Shown: positions 7,303 through 14,791 of the stretch, piece after piece | Layout of the letters: each line of letters begins with the position of its first letter | Position numbering within the stretch: position 1 is the stretch's first letter | Position numbers and translations under genes: made by a program | The notes under the pieces: generated by a model | Database searches by the model: none | Told to the model about the DNA's origin: nothing | The model's input: the letters and a program-made list of their open reading frames with translations, nothing else | Source: Bacillus cereus | GTDB lineage: Bacteria; Bacillota; Bacilli; Bacillales; Bacillaceae_G | Direction: 5' to 3' | Length of the DNA: 64,000 bases | Assembly (NCBI RefSeq): GCF_025917685.1 | Contig: NZ_CP089518.1 | Span: forward strand, 4,589,001-4,653,000

Positions 7303-8226
7303 GTGTTCAACCAACAGTTAGTTAATTTACGCATTGATTTTGCATTTAAACAATTGTTTGGTACGAATGGTAGTGAAGATATTCTAATTGCATTTTTAAA
7401 TGCAATGTTACAAGATTCTTTAGAATCACCCATCGCTTCTCTACAACTAGAAGATCCACATTTACACCGGGAACATGAAGAGGATAAGTTATCTATTTTA
7501 GACATTTCAGCGACATTAAACACAGGAATAAAAGTAAATGTAGAAATACAACTCAATAATAATCACGATATGATGAAACGCAGTTTATATTATTGGGGAA
7601 GACTATACACATCTCAATTACAAAAGGGCATGCCATATAGCTCACTTCATAAAACCATCACCATAAATTTATTAAACTTCATAATGTTTTCAGAACAAAA
7701 AGCCTTCCATTCGACAAGTATATTATGGAATACACAACAACAGAAACTACTAAGTGATGACATAGAAATCCACATTGTAGAAATTCCAAAATTAACACTG
7801 CAATGGCATGAAGAAAAAGTCAATCCGTGGAAAGACCCGTTTGCTCGTTGGCTCTTATTACTTCCAGCAAATGAGGATGAGCATTTAACTAAAACATTGG
7901 AGGATATTGCTATGAACCAAGATCCTATTTTACAAAAGGCATTAAATAAATGGGAACGTATGAGTCAAGACTCCTCTTTTCGCCAAGCCTATGAAGCGAG
8001 GGAAAAGGTTTTAATGGATGAGGCTGCAAAATTTGCCCACGCAGAGAAAGAAGGAATGAAAAGAGGCATAGAAAAGGGTATGGAAAAAGGCATGGAAAAA
8101 GGGATTCAACAAGGAAAAATACAAGTGATTAAAGGTATGTATGAACTTGGTATCCCTCTTGAAACGATTTCTCAAGCAAGCAAATTAAGTGTACATGAAG
8201 TTGAACGCATGTTAAGACATAAATAA
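7303..8226 (+). CDS. Rpn family PD-(D/E)XK nuclease / putative transposase
   Basis: 307 residues, starting at GTG 7303 behind GGGAGAGG (7-nt gap). The N-terminus (NLRIDFAFKQLFG) is the family hallmark. The PD-(D/E)XK core is visible as Asp67 (LDISA) and Glu81-Ile-Gln83 (VEIQ), the D-ExQ variant of the family. The C-terminus carries a short tandem run of GMEKG-type repeats (KRGIEKGMEKGMEKG) followed by a predicted helical segment. E. coli relatives (RpnA, YhgA-like) are DNA endonucleases that promote RecA-independent recombination. They are often called transposases, but no terminal repeats are seen here. It has its own promoter and a shared convergent terminator. Confidence 0.82.
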   Translation: MFNQQLVNLRIDFAFKQLFGTNGSEDILIAFLNAMLQDSLESPIASLQLEDPHLHREHEEDKLSILDISATLNTGIKVNVEIQLNNNHDMMKRSLYYWGRLYTSQLQKGMPYSSLHKTITINLLNFIMFSEQKAFHSTSILWNTQQQKLLSDDIEIHIVEIPKLTLQWHEEKVNPWKDPFARWLLLLPANEDEHLTKTLEDIAMNQDPILQKALNKWERMSQDSSFRQAYEAREKVLMDEAAKFAHAEKEGMKRGIEKGMEKGMEKGIQQGKIQVIKGMYELGIPLETISQASKLSVHEVERMLRHK

Positions 8227-8227
8227 T

Positions 8228-8267
8228 GATGAAAAAGAGCTTGAATGGTTTCAAGCTCTTTTTCATC
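8228..8267. terminator. Bidirectional terminator between convergent genes
   Basis: An 18-bp perfect stem (8228-8245 with 8250-8267) with a 4-nt loop. A and T tracts at its ends let it work both ways. It overlaps the stop codon of the minus-strand gene ending at 8266. Confidence 0.8.
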
Positions 8268-9030
8268 AACTTTCCTCAATTCTTTCCATCTTCCAAACTA
8301 AATTATCTGGATCGTTTTTCTCTAAAAAGGTTAACATCCACATAGTTTTCCCTTTGTCGTTCATCAACATCACTTTATGGTTTAACTTCCATGCCACGTC
8401 ACTGACATGATTAAACATTTTATACATATCTTCTTCTCTAATAAGCTTTTCCTTTTTGATTAACCGTCTCGTTCTATACTCTCTTATTTCTAAGTAAATA
8501 TCAGCATAAGCCACTTCATGTTGACAAATTATACTACATACATATTTTTTATTTGGACTACTCTTCTTTATATATACAAGTTCATTTTTATAATCCAAAT
8601 CCAGTATCTTATTGTATGCTTTTTCTAACACCTCTATATCCCAATCATATTTTCCAGCTAAATTCTTCATTTCAGAGTGTACAATACGAAGAGCCAATTC
8701 TTTTTTCTCTCGATCTAATAAATACAAAAAATCCTTTTCACTCCCATACTCTACAAACACATTCATATATTCAGGAAAAATTCGATATTGCTTCTCCCAC
8801 TGATTTAATAATGAAATATCATCCACACAGTAAATCAAAATACCTTTTTCATATTCTGTTCTTAACTTCTTTATATGTCGTCCATATAAAGAAGTAATAC
8901 AGCTCGTTTCTTTAAAAAAAGATATCTCTTCATCGTAGTTGCTGGAGGATGTTAATTTTAATACCTCTAGACTACTTATATTCTCTTTTCTTTTTAGAAA
9001 ACTTACTCGGATATCTCTTATAATTGGCAT
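8266..9030 (-). CDS. Unknown 254-residue cytosolic protein
   Basis: No recognised domain. The protein is charged, Lys- and Glu-rich, without signal peptide or membrane segments, and alternates predicted helices and strands. The N-terminus MPIIRDIRVSFLKRKENIS and the section with two Cys residues (CSIICQH) are the only distinctive points. AAAGGAGAGAG precedes the ATG. It ends on the shared terminator with the Rpn gene. The next gene upstream is a small membrane protein on the same strand about 50 bp away, so the two may be co-transcribed. Confidence 0.6.
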   Translation of the reverse strand: MPIIRDIRVSFLKRKENISSLEVLKLTSSSNYDEEISFFKETSCITSLYGRHIKKLRTEYEKGILIYCVDDISLLNQWEKQYRIFPEYMNVFVEYGSEKDFLYLLDREKKELALRIVHSEMKNLAGKYDWDIEVLEKAYNKILDLDYKNELVYIKKSSPNKKYVCSIICQHEVAYADIYLEIREYRTRRLIKKEKLIREEDMYKMFNHVSDVAWKLNHKVMLMNDKGKTMWMLTFLEKNDPDNLVWKMERIEES

Positions 9031-9082
9031 TTACTCTCTCCTTTTTAACACTACGACTATATAATTGATTCTCTAGCTTCAA

Positions 9083-9337
9083 CTAATCAATTTCAACCCA
9101 TCCCATTCCCATAGAGAGAAATAAAAGCCCCACTACAAAAAAGAGCGCACCAATTAAAAAGTAGAACGGCGCTCCGTGCAGCGGATCGCTAAATAGCTCT
9201 AGAAAATCCCGCGCCACTATTATCCATTTGTCTTTCTTTGAATCTGTTTCTTTTATTTCTTTTACAAACCTATAAATACTTAGACCAATAAAAATGATGC
9301 CTGTTAATAGGCATCCTACTACGATGAGAATTCCCAA
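9083..9337 (-). CDS. Small two-segment membrane protein, unknown
   Basis: About 84 residues, with hydrophobic segments at the N-terminus (to about residue 23) and at about 57-79, joined by a charged loop (KEIKETDSKKDK). The most upstream start, GTG 9346, overlaps the TGGAG ribosome binding site; TTG 9337 is 8 nt behind that site and is preferred. The true start is uncertain by three codons. No family is recognised. Confidence 0.5.
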   Translation of the reverse strand: MGILIVVGCLLTGIIFIGLSIYRFVKEIKETDSKKDKWIIVARDFLELFSDPLHGAPFYFLIGALFFVVGLLFLSMGMGWVEID

Positions 9338-9395
9338 ATATAACACTCCACTTAAAATATCCTTGTTATGTACACCCCATTTTAACTAAAAGGGC

Positions 9396-9420
9396 GAAAG
9401 AGAACATCATTTTCTCTTTC
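9396..9420 (-). terminator. Weak hairpin, possible second terminator
   Basis: GAAAGAGA at 9396-9403 pairs with TCTCTTTC at 9413-9420, followed on the minus strand by GCCCTTTTAG. It lies 40 bp beyond the better terminator at 9461-9487. Confidence 0.35.
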
Positions 9421-9460
9421 ATTTTTCTGAAATCGTGCTGTGATTTTTCAACATAAAAAA

Positions 9461-9487
9461 TCCAAAACCATACAAAGTGATTTTGGA
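9461..9487 (-). terminator. Terminator of the zinc-ribbon membrane protein gene
   Basis: TCCAAAA at 9461-9467 pairs with TTTTGGA at 9481-9487 and is followed on the minus strand by six T residues. Confidence 0.55.
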
Positions 9488-9497
9488 CTTAATATAG

Positions 9498-9680
9498 TTA
9501 AAATGTTACATTGCATTTCGAACAAAAAGGAGCGGAATTACCTCTCCTAATTTTCGCATTACATTTTGGACAATATACATATCGCTCTTCTATCTTTTCT
9601 CGTTCTATCATATGTAAGGATACTATTCTCATACTACACATAAATCCAATTAAAATAAGACTAACAATGAGTAGCATCAT
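9498..9680 (-). CDS. Small membrane protein with C-terminal zinc ribbon
   Basis: 60 residues: one hydrophobic membrane segment at about 2-20, a short charged linker, then a compact zinc ribbon with Cys37-x2-Cys40 and Cys53-x2-Cys56. The four-Cys pattern strongly suggests metal binding. The protein would be anchored with the ribbon in the cytoplasm if the N-terminus is outside. A strong GGAGGGGGC site precedes the double ATG. Its partner and role are unknown. Confidence 0.65.
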   Translation of the reverse strand: MMLLIVSLILIGFMCSMRIVSLHMIEREKIEERYVYCPKCNAKIRRGNSAPFCSKCNVTF

Positions 9681-9717
9681 TCTTGCCCCCTCCTACTACA
9701 TTTTACCATAAAATAGC

Positions 9718-9748
9718 AAAACCGATTCCTTTATTAAGAATCGGTTTT
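9718..9748 (-). terminator. Terminator of the YxeA-like gene
   Basis: AAAACCGATTC at 9718-9728 pairs with GAATCGGTTTT at 9738-9748, 5 bp after the stop. Confidence 0.8.
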
Positions 9749-9752
9749 ATAC

Positions 9753-10100
9753 TTACAGTCCTAACTTAGCCCTCGCCCCATCAGGAATTTTGTCTATCGT
9801 TACTTGCACTTTATCATGTAAGAACTTGCCACTCGTGAGCACATGCCAGTATGAACCTTTTGGCAATTCATCTACTCCGTTAATTGTAACTTCTTTTTCC
9901 TTCCCATCCTGATCGTAAGCTTTCACCGTATATTCACGACTTTTATTTCCGCCTAACTCTTTTCCATCTGTATCAATAATTGCATAATGATTCTCTATAT
10001 CAAGAAAGGGATTCATTTGATCTAACAGCTTACTCCCATTTAATAAATATGCGGCTCCTGCCACAATAACAAGTAACGATCCAAAAATAAATCTTTTCAT
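9753..10100 (-). CDS. YxeA family (DUF1093) exported protein
   Basis: 115 residues. The N-terminal hydrophobic segment (residues 4-20) acts as a signal or membrane anchor. The rest fits the DUF1093/YxeA beta-barrel family: YAIIDTDGKE, then EYTVKAYDQDGKEKEVTI, GSYWHV near the end and a VTIDKIP close. Family members are small secreted or membrane-tethered proteins of unknown function, common in Firmicutes. In B. subtilis yxeA lies near bacitracin-responsive genes of the YxdJK/YxdLM region. The gene is monocistronic with its own terminator. Confidence 0.75.
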   Translation of the reverse strand: MKRFIFGSLLVIVAGAAYLLNGSKLLDQMNPFLDIENHYAIIDTDGKELGGNKSREYTVKAYDQDGKEKEVTINGVDELPKGSYWHVLTSGKFLHDKVQVTIDKIPDGARAKLGL

Positions 10101-10249
10101 CTATACTCCGCCTTTCATTATATTTTTCTGTAAGACGTTTCTCAGTATATAGCGTATTTCTTAATAAAAACTCATATAGCTTCTTAACATTTTCTTAAAC
10201 TAAAAGTGAAATAGTAATTAGCAATATCAAAATAAACAAAAGTAACCCT

Positions 10250-10294
10250 TTACACTATCATTGACAAAATTATACCTTTAGTGTAATTTTACAC
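10250..10294 (+). promoter_or_regulatory. Promoter and operator half-sites of the XRE regulator
   Basis: TTGACA at 10261-10266 with TGTAAT at 10282-10287 (15-bp spacer) is the likely promoter. Overlapping it is the palindrome GTGTAA-TT-TTACAC (10281-10294). A further half-site TTACACTA lies at 10250-10257, inverted relative to TAGTGTAA at 10279-10286. Three half-sites over one promoter suggest autoregulation by the HTH protein that follows. Confidence 0.5.
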
Positions 10295-10317
10295 CATATT
10301 AAAAAAGGAGCTGTATT

Positions 10318-10776
10318 ATGAATAAACAAGAATTTATTGAACTCGTTAATTCAAAATTAAAACTCATCCGTGTTGAAAGTGATTTATCACAAGATAAAAT
10401 GTCAGAAATTATTGGTCTATCGAAGAAAACATTAGTGGAAATTGAAAAAGGAAGACGCACGCTAACATGGACAGGAGCAGTTTGTGTCGTAACACTCTTT
10501 GAACAGAGCGATACAGTCCAGATGACATTCGGAGATGATGTGAATGAAATTATAAAAACGATTGCTTTTACACATTACAATACGAACTTCCCGAAGACTT
10601 TAGGAGGAAAAGTATGGTGGCGACAAATAAAAGAATTAAACGGTTATAAAATACAACAAAATATGCTATCTCAACACTATAGAATTTTAGATACAGAAGA
10701 CCGCAGAATATGCCATTCATTCGAATTGGATGAAATTGAACAAAGATTTATGGAAATGGCAAAAACATCTCAATAA
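10318..10776 (+). CDS. XRE-type helix-turn-helix regulator
   Basis: 152 residues. Residues about 8-65 form an HTH_3-type DNA-binding domain (VESDLSQDKMSEIIGLSKKTLVEIEKG is the recognition region). The C-terminal half has no named domain but is Trp-rich (GGKVWWRQI) and could sense a ligand or dimerise. AAAGGAG precedes the ATG. Its promoter carries three TTACAC half-sites, so it probably controls its own gene and the membrane protein gene directly downstream (24-bp gap). Confidence 0.75.
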   Translation: MNKQEFIELVNSKLKLIRVESDLSQDKMSEIIGLSKKTLVEIEKGRRTLTWTGAVCVVTLFEQSDTVQMTFGDDVNEIIKTIAFTHYNTNFPKTLGGKVWWRQIKELNGYKIQQNMLSQHYRILDTEDRRICHSFELDEIEQRFMEMAKTSQ

Positions 10777-10800
10777 AATAAATTTCGGAGTTTAATTCAA

Positions 10801-11184
10801 ATGAAGGAACAGACAAATATCACGATTTTAAATACGCTAATCATTAGCACGTTAGTATTCAATTTATTTATTTTCACATCGAGAATGAGCTTTTTACCTT
10901 GGTATATTGAATATGGATGGAGATATTTAGGATTATTATTTACATCCTTTATTTTCTTACTTTGCTTCTTTAAATCTTCGAAGCTTCATAAAGATGGAAA
11001 GTTAACTACGCTACAAAAGTTCATTCCACTTGCTTCTGCCGCACTTTCAATCTTTGTTCCTGTCACTCCATCAAGTGATTTTATGACTATATTAGCTAAT
11101 CTAATCAATACAATCATATTAACAATTTATATAATTGTATTTCAAACAACACCTAATGTAAGTAATGAGAAGCTATTACAGTAA
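10801..11184 (+). CDS. Four-segment membrane protein, co-transcribed with the XRE gene
   Basis: 127 residues with four predicted membrane segments at about 8-27, 36-58, 71-87 and 90-115. It follows the regulator by 24 bp with no terminator between, and a strong terminator follows it. The ribosome binding site is weak (CGGAG, 11 nt from ATG). XRE-regulator plus small membrane protein pairs are common in bacilli and may be signalling or immunity units, but nothing here fixes the role. Confidence 0.6.
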   Translation: MKEQTNITILNTLIISTLVFNLFIFTSRMSFLPWYIEYGWRYLGLLFTSFIFLLCFFKSSKLHKDGKLTTLQKFIPLASAALSIFVPVTPSSDFMTILANLINTIILTIYIIVFQTTPNVSNEKLLQ

Positions 11185-11220
11185 AAGGGAGAGTTATTCT
11201 ACAAAATAACTCTCCCTTTT
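11183..11220 (+). terminator. Terminator of the XRE-membrane protein operon
   Basis: A 16-bp perfect stem (11183-11198 with 11205-11220) that begins inside the stop codon. Confidence 0.85.
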
Positions 11221-11255
11221 ATACTACTCTCAATAAGCATAAACCTTTATTCTAT

Positions 11256-11855
11256 TTATTTACTCATCACCGTACTTCTTCTTTGCTTATACAAATAAAC
11301 ACCACTCGCAACAACAAAAACAATCCCGCCAAAATACACGCCATACTCTATAGCAATTGCTACAATCCTGTTAATATGTTGTCCAAATAAAGAACCGAGC
11401 ACAAAGTAAACGAGTATCCAAACAAATCCTGTCGTATAGGAATATAAAGCATACGTCTTAAATGACATGTTATTCATCCCAACTAAATACGGCACGATAT
11501 GTCTTACAACTGGTATGAAGTAACTTGTAACTAACGCATAATGACCATATTTCTCTACCATCTCTTGCGATTTCATAACATATTTTGCTTTTTTCTTTTT
11601 CATCAACTTGTTTAGTACTTTTACACCAAAGATTTTCCCTAGTATATAACCTAAAGAAAGCCCGGATACAACACCTAAATATGTTAATAAAAACGCAGGA
11701 ATAACACTTAATACGCCTAGTGAAGATACAAAACCACCGCTCATCACAATCATTTCATCTGGAATCGGCATACCGATAATGCCTAACCATAAACAGAAAA
11801 ATAACGCCCAATAACCGTACTGCTCAATATATGATAATAATTCATGTAATTCCAT
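11256..11855 (-). CDS. DedA family membrane protein
   Basis: 199 residues, with the usual DedA/VTT-fold layout: an N-terminal re-entrant helix region (LWLGIIGMPIPDEMIVMSGG, with the conserved acidic residue and Pro pair), the conserved segment SYFIPVVRHIVPYLVGM with the family Arg, and C-terminal membrane helices. DedA proteins act in lipid (undecaprenyl phosphate or phospholipid) flipping and membrane homeostasis. The start codon shares one base with the stop of the upstream methyltransferase gene (TAATG), so translation is coupled. The pairing with a PmtA-like methyltransferase suggests a lipid-related unit; that is inference. Confidence 0.88.
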   Translation of the reverse strand: MELHELLSYIEQYGYWALFFCLWLGIIGMPIPDEMIVMSGGFVSSLGVLSVIPAFLLTYLGVVSGLSLGYILGKIFGVKVLNKLMKKKKAKYVMKSQEMVEKYGHYALVTSYFIPVVRHIVPYLVGMNNMSFKTYALYSYTTGFVWILVYFVLGSLFGQHINRIVAIAIEYGVYFGGIVFVVASGVYLYKQRRSTVMSK

Positions 11856-12433
11856 TATGCATACGCTCTCCTTAGCTCTTTTTTACAGCTAAAGACGTAA
11901 GCTGGCGGGAAATTGAGCCACACTTTTTCTAGTGTAATTTCCGGAAAGAAATGCTGTATAAATCCTTTTTTCACAAGTGAATATTGAAATGTAATGAATT
12001 CCCCATTCTCATGTATCGCTTCCATTACATTGTTTAAAATGCGTTTTGAAACTTCTTCTGGTAAAGAAGTAAAAGGCAATCCTGATAAGACGTAATCAAT
12101 GCATTCTATATTGAACTCTTCCATATACTTCTTTATATTTTCAGCTGAACCGTGCACAACAATGACGTTCTTCTCATCTTTAAACTTTCTCTTTAGCTCT
12201 TTGCAAAACACTTCATTAATTTCAATAAGAAGAAATATTGTTTCCTTCTTCTTTCTCTTCATAATTTCTTTCGTAAAGACTCCTGTACCAGGACCTAACT
12301 CTACGATGCACTTTGCTTTATTAAAATCAATTACATTTACCATTTTCTTTGCTAATATTTTTGAACTGGGCGCAATTGCACCAGTATGTTTCGGATGTTT
12401 AATAAATTCGTGTAAGAATGTTATGAGCTGCAT
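11855..12433 (-). CDS. SAM-dependent methyltransferase (PmtA-like)
   Basis: 192 residues. Start: an upstream ATG at 12457 exists, but GGAGGGAGG lies just before ATG 12433, inside the extended frame, so MQLITFLHEF is the true N-terminus. Class I Rossmann methyltransferase: SAM motif VELGPGTG at about 44-51, followed by IEIN at the end of strand 2, then LSGLPFTSLP where an active-site loop is expected. The N-terminus FIKHPKHTGAIAPSS is typical of bacterial phospholipid N-methyltransferase-like proteins. The substrate is not certain and it could modify rRNA or a small molecule instead. Coupled by a 1-nt overlap to the DedA gene. Confidence 0.75.
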   Translation of the reverse strand: MQLITFLHEFIKHPKHTGAIAPSSKILAKKMVNVIDFNKAKCIVELGPGTGVFTKEIMKRKKKETIFLLIEINEVFCKELKRKFKDEKNVIVVHGSAENIKKYMEEFNIECIDYVLSGLPFTSLPEEVSKRILNNVMEAIHENGEFITFQYSLVKKGFIQHFFPEITLEKVWLNFPPAYVFSCKKELRRAYA

Positions 12434-12852
12434 ATAAACCTCCCTCCATTCGTTCAATAGTTTTTAACTTGTTTCTAAGTATAACTATCGTTTCTTAACA
12501 AAAATTGAGGAGATTTCTTAAGATTTTATGAAGAATTAAAAAGCAGTATCTAGCATTCATTCTTATACATGAAACATTTCGTATTCCATATATAAATACC
12601 TCTTTTATATTTATTAATTTGGTATAATGGATATAAAAAGAAATTTTATGGAAGGTACCATCACTACGTCTATTTTCATACAACATGTGCGGAAATGAAT
12701 CTGTAACTCACCTTTCATCATTATCCAATATATGTAATCCTTTTCGTGTAAGCGAAAAAATTCAAATAACAAGAAATTTATATCTTATAGAAATGCATGT
12801 AGATTTAAGTATACATATTTAGTACTTCAAAACTATTTAAAAGGAGAAGACA
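12434..12852. other. Intergenic region with an AraC gene promoter
   Basis: 419 bp between divergent genes. It holds an extended -10 promoter on the plus strand (TGGTATAAT, 12620-12628), giving a leader of about 220 nt before the AraC start. Short in-frame stretches in the leader have no ribosome binding site. Nothing else is recognised. Confidence 0.45.
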
Positions 12853-14082
12853 ATGAATAATTCCATCGACCTACAGCACTTATGCGACCTTGTACACAGC
12901 ACTTTTCATGTACCTGTTCAATTTTTATCTACTGATAGAAAAATTGTGTATGAATCTACTTCTCATACGATTGGCAGTCCGTTTTATTCTTCTAAAGAAG
13001 AACATCTGAATGAACTTTATCAAGAAAATACTCCTTGTAATTTTCCAATTTTCAAAGGGAATAAGTATCTTGAGAATTTCATTAGCATCCATATAACTGA
13101 TCATGAACAGATAAAAGGAACGATTATAATCGGCCCTACTACCTATCCAAAAGTATCAGATGAAATGGCTATTAAACTTATGAAATATTTCAACTGTAAT
13201 AATAAAATGCAACAAGGAGTAGACTACTATCAATTTCTACCCGAGATAAAAAAAAGTACGCTAATTGATATAAGTATTTGGTTACATTACGTAATTTTCA
13301 ATAAAAAATTAGATCGCGATATTGTTTGGGAAAAAAATAAATTGCTCGAGGATGTTTCTTATAAAATCGTAAATCCTGATCTATATATTTCAAAACGTCG
13401 CCGGCATGATCCGCAAAATTATGACATATCATTGGAACGTAAATTTTTTTCAGCAATTAAAGAAGGCAATAAAGAAAAGGTCATACAATATGCGTATTCC
13501 TTCCCTCAAGAAGATGCGGCAATTTCATCCAAAGGAGATCAACTGAGAAATCAAAAAAATAACGGTATTATCGCAATTACACTAGCTATTCGATATGCGA
13601 TAGATGGTAATCTTCCGTCAGATATTGCTTTTTCACTCGGTACTTTATATATCCAGACCATTGAAAAGCTAGATAACATGTATTCCGTAAATAGGTTAAT
13701 TGAAGATGCATTATGTACTTTTGCAGAACGTGTGAAAGAATATAGTAATCAAGCATATTCTAATTCCATTACTACGTGCCTAAATCATATTCACAAACAT
13801 ATTTACGATGAAATAACTCTCAATGACCTTGCTAACCTTTTACATATTTCCCCTACTTATTTATCAAAATTGTTAAAAAAAGAAGTGGGGATTCCTTTAA
13901 TTGAATGCATCCAGAGAGAACGGGTAGAAGAAGCTAAAAAGTTATTAACATTAACGACCTATCCATTATCAGATATTTGTGCCTGGCTTAATTTTAATGA
14001 TCAAAGTTATTTCACAAGAGTCTTCAAAAAAATCACTAGTATGACTCCTAGACAATATCGTGAAAATCATACAGTTATATAA
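12853..14082 (+). CDS. AraC family transcriptional regulator
   Basis: 409 residues. The C-terminal ~100 residues (from about 307) hold the two AraC helix-turn-helix motifs: DEITLNDLANLLHISPTYLSKLLKK, then PLSDICAWLNFNDQSYFTRVFKK and the closing MTPRQYRENH. The N-terminal 160 residues resemble a sensor domain (residues 1-120 GAF/PAS-like by layout: FLSTDRKIVYES, then IIIGPTTYP). The middle is helical. Its size and plan match the YesN/Rsp-type regulators of Firmicutes. AAAGGAGAAG precedes the ATG. No target is adjacent: the next gene, YolD-like, is over 300 bp away. Confidence 0.82.
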   Translation: MNNSIDLQHLCDLVHSTFHVPVQFLSTDRKIVYESTSHTIGSPFYSSKEEHLNELYQENTPCNFPIFKGNKYLENFISIHITDHEQIKGTIIIGPTTYPKVSDEMAIKLMKYFNCNNKMQQGVDYYQFLPEIKKSTLIDISIWLHYVIFNKKLDRDIVWEKNKLLEDVSYKIVNPDLYISKRRRHDPQNYDISLERKFFSAIKEGNKEKVIQYAYSFPQEDAAISSKGDQLRNQKNNGIIAITLAIRYAIDGNLPSDIAFSLGTLYIQTIEKLDNMYSVNRLIEDALCTFAERVKEYSNQAYSNSITTCLNHIHKHIYDEITLNDLANLLHISPTYLSKLLKKEVGIPLIECIQRERVEEAKKLLTLTTYPLSDICAWLNFNDQSYFTRVFKKITSMTPRQYRENHTVI

Positions 14083-14408
14083 AAACGCTTTCTTGATAGA
14101 AGGTGAGATAGTTGTCATACTAGCTCGCCTTCCTCAAGCCGATTTATTCTCCTTCATCCAAACTCAACTTAATAAAGTTTTAATCCTCTTCAAAAAAGTA
14201 CAAGAATGACAAATAAATTACTATAAATAAGTTAATAACTTTGGTAATTTTTTATTACTAAGCAAATTAGTCTTTCAATCATCCATAATTTCTTCGTTCT
14301 ATACATAATAAAACTAACATAAGTTGCTTACGCAATTATAAGTAACAGCTACTTCCATAGTGATTAACCTTTCTATATAGAAAATATATTATTAGGAGCA
14401 TAGAAAGC
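14083..14408. other. Intergenic region, nothing distinct
   Basis: 326 bp between two plus-strand genes. A weak stem (about 14100-14133, AAGGTGAG/CTCGCCTT with a wobble) lacks a T run. The rest is AT-rich with no clear gene or repeat. Confidence 0.4.
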
Positions 14409-14708
14409 ATGAGTAGTACAAATATATCAAAATCGGCTCAAATAACTATTATGTCTAAACAATCTGCTGACATGAAAGAATCGCGAAAAGCATCACCATA
14501 TGATGATAGAGAAAAAATTGAAGACAATTTATTACGCTCATTCATTTCAGAAAAAGAAATATTGATCACTTATTATAAAGATGGTTATTTCCCTACACGT
14601 TATATGACTGTAATTGAATTAAACCCATTGAAACGTTCTTTAATATGCATAGATACCTTTGACCGGAAACATACTTTTAGTTTCATCGACATAATCGATG
14701 CGCGTTAA
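14409..14708 (+). CDS. YolD-like family protein
   Basis: 99 residues. The C-terminal half fits the YolD-like domain (PF08863): an EKEILITYYKDGYF strand-turn, MTVIELNPLKRSLICID, then FSFIDIIDAR at the end. The N-terminal 40 residues are polar and not conserved. Members of the family often lie next to DinB-like UV-repair polymerase genes (YqjW/UvrX), but no such gene is near here. TTAGGAG lies about 10 nt before the ATG. A strong bidirectional terminator follows. Confidence 0.65.
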   Translation: MSSTNISKSAQITIMSKQSADMKESRKASPYDDREKIEDNLLRSFISEKEILITYYKDGYFPTRYMTVIELNPLKRSLICIDTFDRKHTFSFIDIIDAR

Positions 14709-14725
14709 TTATTTCTATAAAACTA

Positions 14726-14770
14726 AAAGTAGCCATTCACCTCATAAAAAATGAGGTGAATGGCTACTTT
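14726..14770. terminator. Bidirectional terminator, 20-bp perfect stem
   Basis: Bases 14726-14745 and 14751-14770 are perfect complements with a 5-A loop. It serves both the YolD-like gene and the convergent permease gene. Confidence 0.85.
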
Positions 14771-14791
14771 ATTTTCTTACAGCTTCACTTA

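Noticed and set aside
12495..12686. 63-codon minus-strand frame in the gap before the AraC gene
   Set aside because: No ribosome binding site or recognised motif, and it lies across the AraC promoter.
14100..14133. Stem AAGGTGAG/CTCGCCTT as terminator of the AraC gene
   Set aside because: No T run follows and the loop is long; too weak to call.
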